Shown piece by piece: positions 22,335-22,403 of a stretch of DNA of 22,403 bases. Source of the stretch: a virus; the IMG/VR virus record IMGVR_UViG_3300043419_000224, positions 1-22,403 of that record. One strand, given 5' to 3'. Numbering within the stretch: the first letter of the stretch is position 1; each line of letters opens with the position of its first letter. The notes under the pieces were generated by a model. The model saw nothing but the letters and a program-made list of their open reading frames with translations, did no database searches and was not told the origin of the DNA. A program made the translations under genes and the position numbers.

Positions 22335-22403
22335 CGTTTGTATTTTTCAATTCTTGCAACTGTTCGTCTAGTTCTTTAACAGCGTTCACCAAGAAAGCGA
22401 TAA
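22330..22403 (-). CDS. C-terminus of a tail fibre, S74-type chaperone end (partial)
   Basis: Only the last 23 codons plus stop are in the window; the 5' part lies beyond the right edge. They read IAFLVNAVKELDEQLQELKN followed by TNA, a helical, Leu/Glu-rich end. The pattern LV.A.KELDEQL.EL is what one sees at the end of fibre and tailspike proteins carrying a Peptidase_S74 intramolecular chaperone, which is cut off after trimer folding. With so short a piece the family call is by pattern only, but the context of a fibre cluster supports it. Confidence 0.6.
   Translation of the reverse strand, partial: IAFLVNAVKELDEQLQELKNTNA

Noticed and set aside
9515-22403. Diversity-generating retroelement for fibre variation
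   Set aside because: Mtd-like N-terminal domains and paralog arrays suggested it, but I found no reverse transcriptase, no template/variable repeat pair with adenine-specific differences and no C-type lectin end.
1-22403. tRNA genes, CRISPR arrays or insertion sequences
   Set aside because: Intergenic gaps are all under ~100 bases and no cloverleaf, spaced-repeat or transposase pattern is visible.

Overview
The window is a stretch of the late structural region of a T4-like myovirus (contractile-tailed dsDNA phage, T4 superfamily). Every gene I can support lies on the minus strand, so transcription runs from high to low coordinates. The identification rests on the unbroken T4 order 13-14-15-17-18-19-20-(67)-(68) at 9165 down to 1. 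The style of the fibre proteins (GEDASTSNKGVASF and AVQLNASGQ repeats, LVDAAPTTLDTLNELAAALG motif, GSGYTSAP modules) resembles marine or freshwater T4-like viruses such as cyanophages and environmental relatives more than T4 itself. The host cannot be named from this sequence.

Layout in the direction of transcription. (1) 22403-18648: the C-terminal end of a tail fibre whose tail looks like an S74-type chaperone, then a 93-aa fibre-like protein, a 320-aa structural protein, three tandem paralogous glycine-rich fibre proteins and a 74-aa protein, closed by a UUCG-loop terminator at 18607-18632. (2) A consensus late promoter (TATAAATA, 18587-18580) opens the next block: 111-aa and 83-aa accessory structural proteins, two long fibres (841 and 750 aa), a 241-aa fibre with a carbohydrate-binding-like segment, five tandem small paralogous fibre or knob proteins joined by start/stop overlaps, and a small XkdW/fibre-assembly-like protein. 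(3) 9165-1: neck proteins gp13 and gp14, tail sheath terminator gp15, large terminase gp17, sheath gp18, tube gp19, portal gp20, and two small prohead core proteins (gp67-like and a partial gp68-like). No gp16 (small terminase) frame lies between 15 and 17.

The assembly block builds the neck, tail and head vertex and packages DNA. The upstream ~13 kb is almost entirely adhesion or decoration genes and occupies the place where T4 has the whisker gene wac, between 12 and 13. Points that deserve attention are the tandem paralog arrays, an 88-bp perfect direct repeat spanning two junctions of the glycine-rich array, the same beta-rich GSGY module inserted in both gp18 and gp14 with a different insert in gp13, late-promoter-like motifs overlapping stop codons, and predicted transcripts for gp18 and the 750-aa fibre that begin at or beside a stem-loop. 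I saw no tRNA, CRISPR array, insertion sequence, integrase or reverse transcriptase, and there is no gene-free stretch above 300 bases.
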